37,792 nt of DNA. Source: Deltaproteobacteria bacterium (GTDB taxonomy: Bacteria; Bdellovibrionota; Bacteriovoracia; Bacteriovoracales; Bacteriovoracaceae). This document shows, in pieces, positions 1 through 8,435 of this stretch (its first letter is position 1; every line of letters begins with the position of its first letter). The stretch lies in the NCBI GenBank assembly GCA_004356615.1, contig SMWT01000121.1, positions 1 through 37,792 on the forward strand. Direction: 5' to 3'. The notes under the pieces are model-generated. The model had not been told where the DNA came from, made no database searches, and worked only from the letters and a program-made list of their open reading frames with translations. Made by a program: the position numbers and the translations under genes.

Positions 1-149
1 CTTTCCATAGCGCCGCCTTTTTCTTTGACGGCGGTGATGAGTTGATCAAAATTTTCTACGGAACTTTCCTTTTTGGTGCTGACTTTCTTAGTAGTTGAAC
101 AACCTATTAAAAAAGTGATGAGAAAAAAAAGATAGATAGTAAATTTCAT
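1..149 (-). CDS. Putative lipoprotein, 3'-truncated by window edge (MKFTIYLFFLITFLIGCSTTKKVS...)
   Basis: Reverse-complement translation from ATG at 149: signal peptide plus lipobox LIGC; AGGAAGG upstream as ribosome site. Not in the ORF track because it runs off the edge. Confidence 0.7.
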   Translation of the reverse strand, partial: MKFTIYLFFLITFLIGCSTTKKVSTKKESSVENFDQLITAVKEKGGAME

Positions 150-599
150 CAAATGGCCTTCCTGAGCGTAATTCGGATTCTCTTCCTAATCGTAAAAACT
201 GTTAGGAAAAATTAGTTATTTCAAAGACCTAAGGGATGTTGCGTTACTTGGAAGTATTTTCCTCATTTAAATGGTTGATTTTATTAATAATGGTGGTTTT
301 GAAAGCTTATCTCCCAGCAGACCAATTCTTAAGTCAGGTACGCTGGGAACGTTTATTTGACCCTTGAGTTAAATGGTTGTTGACATGAACCCTGAAAAGT
401 TGCTATTTCAATTATCAACGAATTTTAAGAGCGAAGCATTAAGGCTGTTAACAATATGCAAGTGCCTGAAATCATATGAGAGACCTTTCGAGTTGATGCA
501 AGGAAAGAAAGTTTTACACAAATCGTTAAAAAACAGTAATTTAGTGATATATAAAATTTAAACATACTAAGTAATTGAATAAAAATAGGGGAATTAATA

Positions 600-992
600 A
601 TGAATGACGTTAGAATCATCAAAAGGTACCAAAACCGTAAGCTCTATGACACTCACCAAAGCTGTTATGTAACTTTGGAAGAGATCGCCCAAATCATCAG
701 AGAAGGGAATGAGATCAAAGTTATTGATAACAAGACAAAAAATGACATCACTTACATGACTCAGATTCAACTTCTTTTTGATCAAGAAAGAAAATCTACT
801 AGAGAAGGTAATGTTAACCTTCTAAAAAGAGTCATCAGATGCACTGAGGGTACCTTTACCGGATACATCAAAGGTCTAGAAGGAACTGAGGAAGCTCCAA
901 AAGCTCCAGTTGAAGAATCTTTCCAAGCTTTTATGGGAAATAACTCAGAAATGAGTACTTCTTCAGTTGAAACACCAAATACATTAAACTAG
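600..992 (+). CDS. phaR: Polyhydroxyalkanoate synthesis regulator DNA-binding domain protein (PhaR-like)
   Basis: RIIKRYQNRKLYDTHQSCYVTLEEIAQIIREGNEIKVIDNKTKNDIT matches the PHB/PHA accumulation regulator N-terminal domain pattern; AGGGGAATTAATAATG start context. Confidence 0.8.
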   Translation: MNDVRIIKRYQNRKLYDTHQSCYVTLEEIAQIIREGNEIKVIDNKTKNDITYMTQIQLLFDQERKSTREGNVNLLKRVIRCTEGTFTGYIKGLEGTEEAPKAPVEESFQAFMGNNSEMSTSSVETPNTLN

Positions 993-1027
993 TATATAAA
1001 TACTAATTTAACGTCTTTAGGTGGGTA

Positions 1028-1669
1028 ATGCTGAACTCCCTAACAAAATTTAAAAAATATTCACTGGCCTTCTTTTTGATGGCCAGTTTTATTTGTGCGC
1101 CTTCCTTTTCCCAAACCAAAATGGAACAGATGACCACCAGTGACAAATCGCAGGATCTTCCCCCTCCACCAAAAAAGTTTGATGACGATATTCATATCCA
1201 TTCTCTAGGACTTGGTATTGGTCAGGCCTATTTGACTGGAGATTTTGATGATCATGGGGCAAGTGACCTCTCTTGGGACGTGCTTTACAATTACTCTGCC
1301 AGCCACTCTTTTGATCTGCTGATGAACCTTCATACCAATTCTTACAGTCAAGGTAGCCAAGAGGTATCCCTTTTTGCTCTGGCCGCCTCGATAAAAGGAA
1401 AGTTTTTTCACTTTGATAATTTCATTCCCTTTGTTTTAGGAGGAATGGGATTGTACGCGCCCAAAATTAGAAGTGGGTCTTATGAATCCGAAAGAAAAAT
1501 TGCCTTTGGACTAAATGCGGGGGCCGGACTTGATCTTAAGCTGAATCGACACTTTAGAATCGGTGGCCTATTTCAATTTCATAATCCTTTTGATGTGCAA
1601 CCAGAAAATGGGCCAGAAATTAGCGGGGCCTACTACAAACTACTGTTCACAACCTTTTACTCTTTCTAA
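1028..1669 (+). CDS. Exported outer-membrane beta-barrel-like protein
   Basis: N-terminal signal peptide (LAFFLMASFICAPSFSQ); alternating amphipathic segments; terminal FTTFYSF aromatic C-terminus typical of OM barrels. Confidence 0.6.
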   Translation: MLNSLTKFKKYSLAFFLMASFICAPSFSQTKMEQMTTSDKSQDLPPPPKKFDDDIHIHSLGLGIGQAYLTGDFDDHGASDLSWDVLYNYSASHSFDLLMNLHTNSYSQGSQEVSLFALAASIKGKFFHFDNFIPFVLGGMGLYAPKIRSGSYESERKIAFGLNAGAGLDLKLNRHFRIGGLFQFHNPFDVQPENGPEISGAYYKLLFTTFYSF

Positions 1670-1671
1670 TC

Positions 1672-2469
1672 GTGAATAAAAGAATTTTTATCATTACAGG
1701 CAAAGGTGGTGTCGGGAAAACTATTTTTTCCCTGGCATTAACTAAATATCTTAGATCCAAGGGACAAAAGGTCCTCTATAACCATTTTGACCAAGACCCT
1801 CCAAGTAGTCTTTGCGACTCTTTAGATATTCCAGTTCTAAAGCTTGAAGAAGAAGAAAGTTTAAAGGTCTACCTTGGCAAAAAACTACATTCTAAAAATT
1901 TAGGTTCCTGGGTGATTAAGGTGCCTTTTTTTCACTCCCTTTTTAATATTATTCCGGGACTTAACAACCTGGTAATTTTAGGACACCTAATTGATAAACT
2001 AAGGGATGATCCAGAGCTAATCATAGTGCTAGATTCTCCCTCTTCAGGTCATGTATTAACCCTTTTTGAAACGACTAGGAATTTTAAAAAGATTTTCAAG
2101 ACCGGCCCTTTGGTGGAAGATATCTATAAAATAAATAAAATGACCAAAGATCCAGAGATTTTAAAGACCATTATTTTATTTTTGCCCACTTTGATGGCCT
2201 TAAATGAAGGGCTCGAACTGGAGAAGAAAATAATCTCCCTAGATTATCCTCCACCCCAGCTAGTCATGAACAACTCTTTTTATTACCGCTTAGGGGAACA
2301 TAAAGGTTTACCCGAGTTTCTACAACACAAAATCAAGCTAGAAGAGCAGGTGATTAATTGGTATAAAAAGAATCTGGGCAATCTAGAAAATTCCATTCCT
2401 CATGTTTTTGAAGAAAAGGCCAAAGACATTGTGGAAAAAATAACTCCATATATGGAGGCCCTTTTATGA
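1672..2469 (+). CDS. ArsA/Get3-like ATPase subunit 1
   Basis: GTG start; deviant Walker A GKGGVGKT; LDSPSSGHVLTL switch II-like motif; 4-nt overlap with the next gene. Confidence 0.75.
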   Translation: MNKRIFIITGKGGVGKTIFSLALTKYLRSKGQKVLYNHFDQDPPSSLCDSLDIPVLKLEEEESLKVYLGKKLHSKNLGSWVIKVPFFHSLFNIIPGLNNLVILGHLIDKLRDDPELIIVLDSPSSGHVLTLFETTRNFKKIFKTGPLVEDIYKINKMTKDPEILKTIILFLPTLMALNEGLELEKKIISLDYPPPQLVMNNSFYYRLGEHKGLPEFLQHKIKLEEQVINWYKKNLGNLENSIPHVFEEKAKDIVEKITPYMEALL

Positions 2470-3476
2470 TCCCAGGTAAAAAGCTTGAAATCTTTTGTGG
2501 AACAGGTGGAGTGGGAAAAACCACTTTGGCCACTTCCCGAGCGGTTAAACTAGCAAGCATGGGGCGAAAAGTTCTTTTAATCACCATCGATCCGGCCAAA
2601 CGACTAAAAGAAATTTTAAAGTTATCAGAAGCGCGGGCGGGAACTGTTGAGACCGTCAGATCCTCGACTCATTTGAATATGGAGGAGGATTTTTCCTTTG
2701 ATGCTCTCCTTATGTCTCCGCGCGAGACCTTTAAGCGAATGGGCGGGGAAAAGGTCTTGGAAAATCCTATCTTAAAAGTCCTCACAAGACCTAATGGTGG
2801 CATGAATGAAATCCTGGCCTTGGTGGAAGTGGACTATCAATTATCTCAAAATAAATATGAAACCATCATTTTAGATACACCTCCAGGCCAACATTTTATT
2901 GATTTTTTGGAGTCCTCCAAAAAGATAAAGCTCTTTTTTAAAAAGATTTACCTAGATATATTTAAGCATCTAAAATCTGGCGGGAAAAAGTCAACGTTTT
3001 TCACCTCCTTGGTATCCACCGGAATTAATAAATTACTGGATCTCCTAGACAGTGTTACCGGCGCCCACTTTGTAACTGAATTTATTGAAACCATAGGAAT
3101 CGTCTACAACAATAAGGACGATTTTATTAAGGCCCTAGAGGTCCAGGAAACCTTAAGAAACAAAGAACTCTCCAATTGGTTTTTGATCTCCTCAGTTGAT
3201 CATAAAAAAATTACCGAGGCGGCGGAAATGAAGGCCAAAGCAGCATCTTTCCTGCATGAAGATAACTACTTTGTTATAAACCGCAGCTGGTCCCCATACC
3301 TTGCCAAGTGGCATCCCCAAGAGGAAGAAATGGCAAAAATTAGGGCCACTCTGTGGAATAGAGAGAGGGAAATTATGGACTTTGCGGAAAAAAACTATAT
3401 AAATATCCTACAGTTTGGCGAAATATTCAGCCTACTTCCTGAGGATCAGGTTTGCCAGCTGGCAAAGAGTTGGTAG
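2466..3476 (+). CDS. ArsA/Get3-like ATPase subunit 2
   Basis: P-loop CGTGGVGKTTLATS, switch I-like TIDPAKRL, LDTPPGQHFIDFLES; ATGA coupling with upstream paralogue. Confidence 0.8.
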   Translation: MIPGKKLEIFCGTGGVGKTTLATSRAVKLASMGRKVLLITIDPAKRLKEILKLSEARAGTVETVRSSTHLNMEEDFSFDALLMSPRETFKRMGGEKVLENPILKVLTRPNGGMNEILALVEVDYQLSQNKYETIILDTPPGQHFIDFLESSKKIKLFFKKIYLDIFKHLKSGGKKSTFFTSLVSTGINKLLDLLDSVTGAHFVTEFIETIGIVYNNKDDFIKALEVQETLRNKELSNWFLISSVDHKKITEAAEMKAKAASFLHEDNYFVINRSWSPYLAKWHPQEEEMAKIRATLWNREREIMDFAEKNYINILQFGEIFSLLPEDQVCQLAKSW

Positions 3477-3487
3477 AGGAGAAAGTA

Positions 3488-4873
3488 ATGCTACAAGGCG
3501 CAAAAGCTAATATTCTAGAGGTTATCGGAAATACCCCCATCGTTAAATTAAATCACGTGGCATCAGGCGTGGAATCTGAGATTTATGTCAAGTTAGAATA
3601 TATGAATCCTGGTGGTTCTATTAAAGAGCGAATTTGTGCTTATATTCTAGATAAGGCGGTTAAAGACGGACTTTTAAAACCAGGGGGAACTATCATTGAA
3701 GGGACCTCGGGAAACACCGGAATAGGACTTGCCATGTATGCTGCCGTTCATGGATATAAATGTGTTTTCGTTCTGGCGGATAAACAATCAAGAGAAAAAA
3801 TAAACAATCTTAGGGCCTTTGGCGCCCGAGTGGTTATTTGTCCCACCAATGTGGAACCGAAAGATCCAAGAAGTTATTATAGCGTGTCCGAGAGACTTTC
3901 CCAGACTATTCCCAATTCTTATTACGTAAATCAATACGAAAACCTTTGGAATACAGAAGCTCATTACAGCAGCACGGGGCCGGAAATTCTTGAACAAACC
4001 GGAGGAGAATTTGATGCCTTCGTGGCCACTGTTGGAACCGGGGGAACAATTACTGGAGTTGCTAAATATTTAAAAGAGAAAAAACCCACAATCACCACCG
4101 TTGGGGTTGATTGTGAGGGTTCAATTCTCGCCCACTACGCTGCAACGGGTGAGATGATACAGGCCCATACCTATGTACTTGAGGGCATTGGTGAAGACTT
4201 CATTCCCGGAAACTATGATTTTGATGTTATCGATAAATGGGAAGTCGTCGGAGACAAGGAATCCTTTATTATGACCCGAAAGCTTCTTAGTAAAGAGGGA
4301 ATATATACCGGGGGCTCCGGTGGTGGAGCGGTTGTCGGCGCTATCAAATATGCAAAGACTTTAAAAGAACCCCAAAAAATTCTAGTTATTCTTCCTGATT
4401 CAGGAAACAGATATACCTCTAAGATATTTAACGACGATTGGATGAGTGATAATGGCTACACCACTCCATCTTTTAACGTAACCTTAGAAGAGCTGATCTC
4501 TGCTATTGGCAAAGATAGAGAGGAGCTAATTACCATTAAGGATAACACCACGGTGGGAGAGGCCATTGAGCTAATGAATGAAAAAGCGCTATCTCAACTT
4601 CCCGTTACGAGTAATGGAACAATTAATGGTGTGGTCACTGAAAGAGTTTTACTTAAGCCGATATTAGATGGTGAGCTGGCGCCAAGCGATCCCGTAACCC
4701 TGGCCTATGATGATAAATTTAAAATTGTAGATTGTGGCGAGCTCCTTTCCAATGTTTCTGATACGCTAATAAACAATAGAGACATTTTACTGGTTACCAG
4801 AAAAGACCAGGCGCTAACCATTCTAACTAATATCGACGTCCTAAGATTTGTTTCAGAAAAGCAAAATTATTAA
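3488..4873 (+). CDS. cbs: Cystathionine beta-synthase / cysteine synthase family PLP enzyme with C-terminal CBS domains
   Basis: VIGNTPIVKLN, GGSIKERI, EGTSGNTGIGLA, GTGGTITGVAKYLKE and a C-terminal CBS-like region. ORF track begins at a TTG (3452); ATG 3488 with GAGGAG upstream is the better start. Confidence 0.85.
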   Translation: MLQGAKANILEVIGNTPIVKLNHVASGVESEIYVKLEYMNPGGSIKERICAYILDKAVKDGLLKPGGTIIEGTSGNTGIGLAMYAAVHGYKCVFVLADKQSREKINNLRAFGARVVICPTNVEPKDPRSYYSVSERLSQTIPNSYYVNQYENLWNTEAHYSSTGPEILEQTGGEFDAFVATVGTGGTITGVAKYLKEKKPTITTVGVDCEGSILAHYAATGEMIQAHTYVLEGIGEDFIPGNYDFDVIDKWEVVGDKESFIMTRKLLSKEGIYTGGSGGGAVVGAIKYAKTLKEPQKILVILPDSGNRYTSKIFNDDWMSDNGYTTPSFNVTLEELISAIGKDREELITIKDNTTVGEAIELMNEKALSQLPVTSNGTINGVVTERVLLKPILDGELAPSDPVTLAYDDKFKIVDCGELLSNVSDTLINNRDILLVTRKDQALTILTNIDVLRFVSEKQNY

Positions 4874-4883
4874 AGGCATATTA

Positions 4884-6020
4884 ATGAAAATAGGTACCAA
4901 AGTTATTCATGTAGGAAATAAACCGGATAAGGAAACCGGTGCCGTTATCCCTCCTATTTTTCAAACTTCAACCTTTGCTCAGAAGTCTCCCGGAGTGCAC
5001 AAAGGTTATGAATATACCAGGAGTCACAATCCCACGAGAACCAGACTAGAAGAGTGTTTGGCCTCCCTAGAAAATGGGAAATACGCCCTGGTTACCTCCT
5101 CAGGAATGGCCGCGGAAATGCTTATCATGCATGCAATAAAACCCGGTTCAACAGTTCTTTGCGGGGATGATGTCTACGGGGGAACCTATAGATTATTTAC
5201 GACCGTTTTCCACCAGCTTCACAATTTTATTTTTATTGATACTACCGATACTAAAAAGGTCGCTGCCGCCATTAAAGAGCACAATCCGGATATGCTATGG
5301 CTTGAAACGCCAACCAATCCCACCTTAAAGATTTCTGACTTGAAAAAATTGTCTGCCATGGCCAAAAAGGCGAAAGCTAAAGTTGTTGTGGATAACACCT
5401 TTATGAGCCCTTATTTTCAAAGACCACTGGAGCTTGGAGCAGATATTGTTCTGCATTCCCTGACCAAATATTTAAACGGCCACTCTGATGTGATTGGTGG
5501 TTGTTTAATTTTAAGAGACAAAAAACTCTACGATAAATTATGGGTGCTACAAAATTCCATCGGGCCCAGTCAATCCCCTTTTGATTCATGGTTAGTTCTA
5601 AGGGGTTTAAAAACCCTAGGTGTCAGGATGGAAAGACACCAGGAAAATGCTTTTAAAATTGCAAAGTATTTAGAAAAACACCCTAAAGTTGAAACTGTCA
5701 TCTATCCCGGACTGAAATCCCATCCCCAGTATAAAATCGCCAAAGCTCAAATGTCAGGGTTTGGCGGGATGATTAGCTTCTATATTAAAGGAGGGCCAAA
5801 AGAATCTCGTGCCTTCTTAAAAAAGGTCAAACTATTTATTCTGGCGGAAAGTTTAGGGGGAGTTGAAAGCTTAATTGAGCATCCAGCAATTATGACTCAC
5901 GCTTCAATCCCTAAAAAAGTTAGAGACGATCTCGGTATCACTGACAACCTAATCAGACTTAGTGTGGGAATTGAAGATGCCTCTGATTTATTAGAGGATC
6001 TAAAAAAGGCCCTGGGCTAA
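4884..6020 (+). CDS. Cystathionine gamma-lyase/gamma-synthase family PLP enzyme
   Basis: TKVIHVGNKPDKETGAVIPPIFQTSTFAQ, YTRSHNPTR, SGMAAEM, LHSLTKYLNGHSDVIGG (PLP lysine). Start moved to ATG 4884. Confidence 0.85.
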   Translation: MKIGTKVIHVGNKPDKETGAVIPPIFQTSTFAQKSPGVHKGYEYTRSHNPTRTRLEECLASLENGKYALVTSSGMAAEMLIMHAIKPGSTVLCGDDVYGGTYRLFTTVFHQLHNFIFIDTTDTKKVAAAIKEHNPDMLWLETPTNPTLKISDLKKLSAMAKKAKAKVVVDNTFMSPYFQRPLELGADIVLHSLTKYLNGHSDVIGGCLILRDKKLYDKLWVLQNSIGPSQSPFDSWLVLRGLKTLGVRMERHQENAFKIAKYLEKHPKVETVIYPGLKSHPQYKIAKAQMSGFGGMISFYIKGGPKESRAFLKKVKLFILAESLGGVESLIEHPAIMTHASIPKKVRDDLGITDNLIRLSVGIEDASDLLEDLKKALG

Positions 6021-6613
6021 AAGGATTCTGAAGGTGTGGCCTGCTCAGTTTCTATAACAGGTTCCTCTATCTTTTCTACCACTTCTTCAACTCTTCCTGG
6101 AAAAATCTCTTTTGAGTCTGGACTGTAGATTGTTCCTTCTCTTAGATATCCCTGAAGTAGCATGTAAAGACAATAAACCTTCCCATGATCGGAGGACAAA
6201 TCCTCTTTAAGTCCTTTGGCAAAAATTAATCCCTCATCGAGAATTAATTTTTCAAGTTCTTTTAATTGTTGGCAATAAATATTACCCACCACATCTGATG
6301 TATAGGGAGGGCAGCTTCCTTTTCTTTTATAGATATCAACTGCACCTGTTCCATATTTTATATGTACCGGAAGGCGGCAAATATCTATGGACCATTTTTT
6401 CTTTAAAAACTCCCATTTCTTACTTTCAATTTCTAAAACACAATAGTTTTTAGAAATTGAAAGCGTATTTTCAAGAAGTCCTAAAGGTTTTGCCTTATGG
6501 GAGACTGTCGTTTCAAATCCGTTACCCAAACAAGCGGTATCGCTAAATCCAAAAGCAATTCCTGGAATAAGAACAAAAATTAAAAATTTAAATTTGAAAA
6601 ATAACATTTTCAT
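6017..6613 (-). CDS. Hypothetical exported Cys-containing protein
   Basis: Signal peptide-like N-terminus (FLIFVLIPGIAFGFSD); several Cys; no family recognised. Confidence 0.55.
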   Translation of the reverse strand: MKMLFFKFKFLIFVLIPGIAFGFSDTACLGNGFETTVSHKAKPLGLLENTLSISKNYCVLEIESKKWEFLKKKWSIDICRLPVHIKYGTGAVDIYKRKGSCPPYTSDVVGNIYCQQLKELEKLILDEGLIFAKGLKEDLSSDHGKVYCLYMLLQGYLREGTIYSPDSKEIFPGRVEEVVEKIEEPVIETEQATPSESF

Positions 6614-7628
6614 CTACCTCTACTAAAATTATGGCGGCATCGGCCGGTAAAAACTTTTTCTTAAGATTTCGCTTTAACTCAAAAAAGAGCTCATCCAAAG
6701 CTTCTCTTGGAGTCAGCAGTCTTAGCTCATTTAACTTATTGGTCAAATCCAATTTGGGGTTTAACTGCTTAAAACTTTCCATGGCCCCGGAGGAAAGAAT
6801 TAAAAACCTCTCACCTCTTTCCAATTTGATATTAAATGGTTTTAAATCATCAAAGGTTGATCTGACTATTTCCTTATCACCTTTAAAATAGAAAAAACAA
6901 TCAGAAATATTAAGGCCCGAAAAACTCAAGGTTTTTAAATCAATTTGTCCCAGGAAAATTTCTTGTCCATCTTCTGGGTTTAAACTTTTCACGAATTCTT
7001 CTAGTTTTGGAAGATCATATTTTGTTTGTTCCCAATGCTTAAAATGATCTAAGAAATTATTTGAGCCTTTATAGGTTTTGGTCCTATTCCAAATGATCAG
7101 TGACTCTAAAGAAACATTTATAAAATCAAAGAACTCCCCGCCCTGAGACATGCCTGAGGCGAATTTGACATAAATATTCACACCACTATTTTTAGAAGAT
7201 CTAAGAGGGACCAGTTTTTCAAAAGTTTTTTTTATAATATCTAGCTGTGAGGAGGTCCGCGCCCTTAGGTTTTTTACTTTTTCCTCTATCTTTTCCAAAT
7301 CCTGGGTCTTTTTTTTAATTCCTAAAAATTCCCTAATTAAAGGAATCTGGAGTTTGAGTTCCTTGTCTAGATCTAGTAGTCCAAAAATAAGTCTATTTTC
7401 TTCTATGGACCGCTCCAATTCTTGAGTATCGGTTTCAAGGGGGGAATAGGCCAAAAGAACAGGCCCCCCCCCATCTGGAATTATACCCGGATATAAAACG
7501 ATCAAACTCGCATCCGTCGTAAGAGTATAGGAAATAATTTCCAGTGCAGAAAAATCTGGAATTTCTTTAAGAGGACTTAAGAACTCTCTTACTCTATTGC
7601 CCTGTTCAAGGATTGCAAGTACCACCAT
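6588..7628 (-). CDS. Degenerate SpoIIE/PP2C-like serine phosphatase-type protein
   Basis: Order GMSQGGEFFDFINV ... GERFLILSSGAMESFKQLNP ... DAAIILVEVDE resembles the SpoIIE series GGDxxD ... LxLYTDGxxE ... DDxTLVVV. ORF track runs to a TTG at 7733 overlapping the divergent gene; ATG 7628 is my preferred start but is uncertain. Confidence 0.5.
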   Translation of the reverse strand: MVVLAILEQGNRVREFLSPLKEIPDFSALEIISYTLTTDASLIVLYPGIIPDGGGPVLLAYSPLETDTQELERSIEENRLIFGLLDLDKELKLQIPLIREFLGIKKKTQDLEKIEEKVKNLRARTSSQLDIIKKTFEKLVPLRSSKNSGVNIYVKFASGMSQGGEFFDFINVSLESLIIWNRTKTYKGSNNFLDHFKHWEQTKYDLPKLEEFVKSLNPEDGQEIFLGQIDLKTLSFSGLNISDCFFYFKGDKEIVRSTFDDLKPFNIKLERGERFLILSSGAMESFKQLNPKLDLTNKLNELRLLTPREALDELFFELKRNLKKKFLPADAAIILVEVDENVIFQI

Positions 7629-7714
7629 GCTCTTAAGGATATCAAAGTCGATTCTGGTAAGGCCAACCCCAACCGTAGCCGATAGGTAAACATAAATTAA
7701 ACCCGAGTAAAAAT

Positions 7715-8434
7715 ATGGGAAAAAGCACTCCAAAAAATATTATTTCTATCACCGACTTAACTCTTATAAAACAAAGTGAAGAGATTCAAAACCTCAAGGA
7801 CCAGCACAGGAAAACCTGTGAAATGGCAGTTAGGACCATCCTGCAGGCACTTGACGCAAAAGACCATTACACCTACAACCACAGTACTAGAGTCGCCTGG
7901 TACTCCCTAAATCTAGGGCGGGAAATGGGATTTAAGGAAAAGGAGCTATATGACCTGGAAATGGCCGGTCTATTCCACGATGTTGGGAAGATAGGAACTC
8001 CAGACTCTGTTTTAAATAAGCCTACCAGATTAAATGAAGATGAATTTGAGATTATGAAGGAACATCCAGTAAAATCTGCTGAAATTCTTGAAGGATTTAA
8101 AGATTTTAAGATCATAGCCAAAATAGCCAAGCACCATCATGAAAGATTTGATGGAAGAGGCTATCCTGATGGCCTAAAGGGAGATGAAATTCCCCTTTTC
8201 TCCCGGATCATTCTTATTTCTGACACTTTTGATGCCATGACCTCTAGTCGCCCCTATCGCAAGGGCCTATCCAATAAAATTGCATATGAAGAATTGGATG
8301 AGTTTTCAGGCTCACAATTTGATCCAGAACTAGTGAAATTTTTCATCAAGGCAATGAAAAAAGAAGAACAAAAAAATGAATCTACCTTCTTTTTAAAAAT
8401 AGTCGATAAAAATTTTGCTAAGAAAGCTGCCTGA
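7715..8434 (+). CDS. HD-GYP domain phosphodiesterase-like protein
   Basis: HDVGKIGTPDSVLNKP...EHP...KHHHERFDGRGYPDGLKGDEIPLFSRIILISDTFDAMTSSRPYR. Confidence 0.9.
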   Translation: MGKSTPKNIISITDLTLIKQSEEIQNLKDQHRKTCEMAVRTILQALDAKDHYTYNHSTRVAWYSLNLGREMGFKEKELYDLEMAGLFHDVGKIGTPDSVLNKPTRLNEDEFEIMKEHPVKSAEILEGFKDFKIIAKIAKHHHERFDGRGYPDGLKGDEIPLFSRIILISDTFDAMTSSRPYRKGLSNKIAYEELDEFSGSQFDPELVKFFIKAMKKEEQKNESTFFLKIVDKNFAKKAA

Positions 8435-8435
8435 T

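Noticed and set aside
373-561. 62-aa ORF in the leader upstream of phaR
   Set aside because: No ribosome site or family resemblance; short ORFs of this size are expected by chance.
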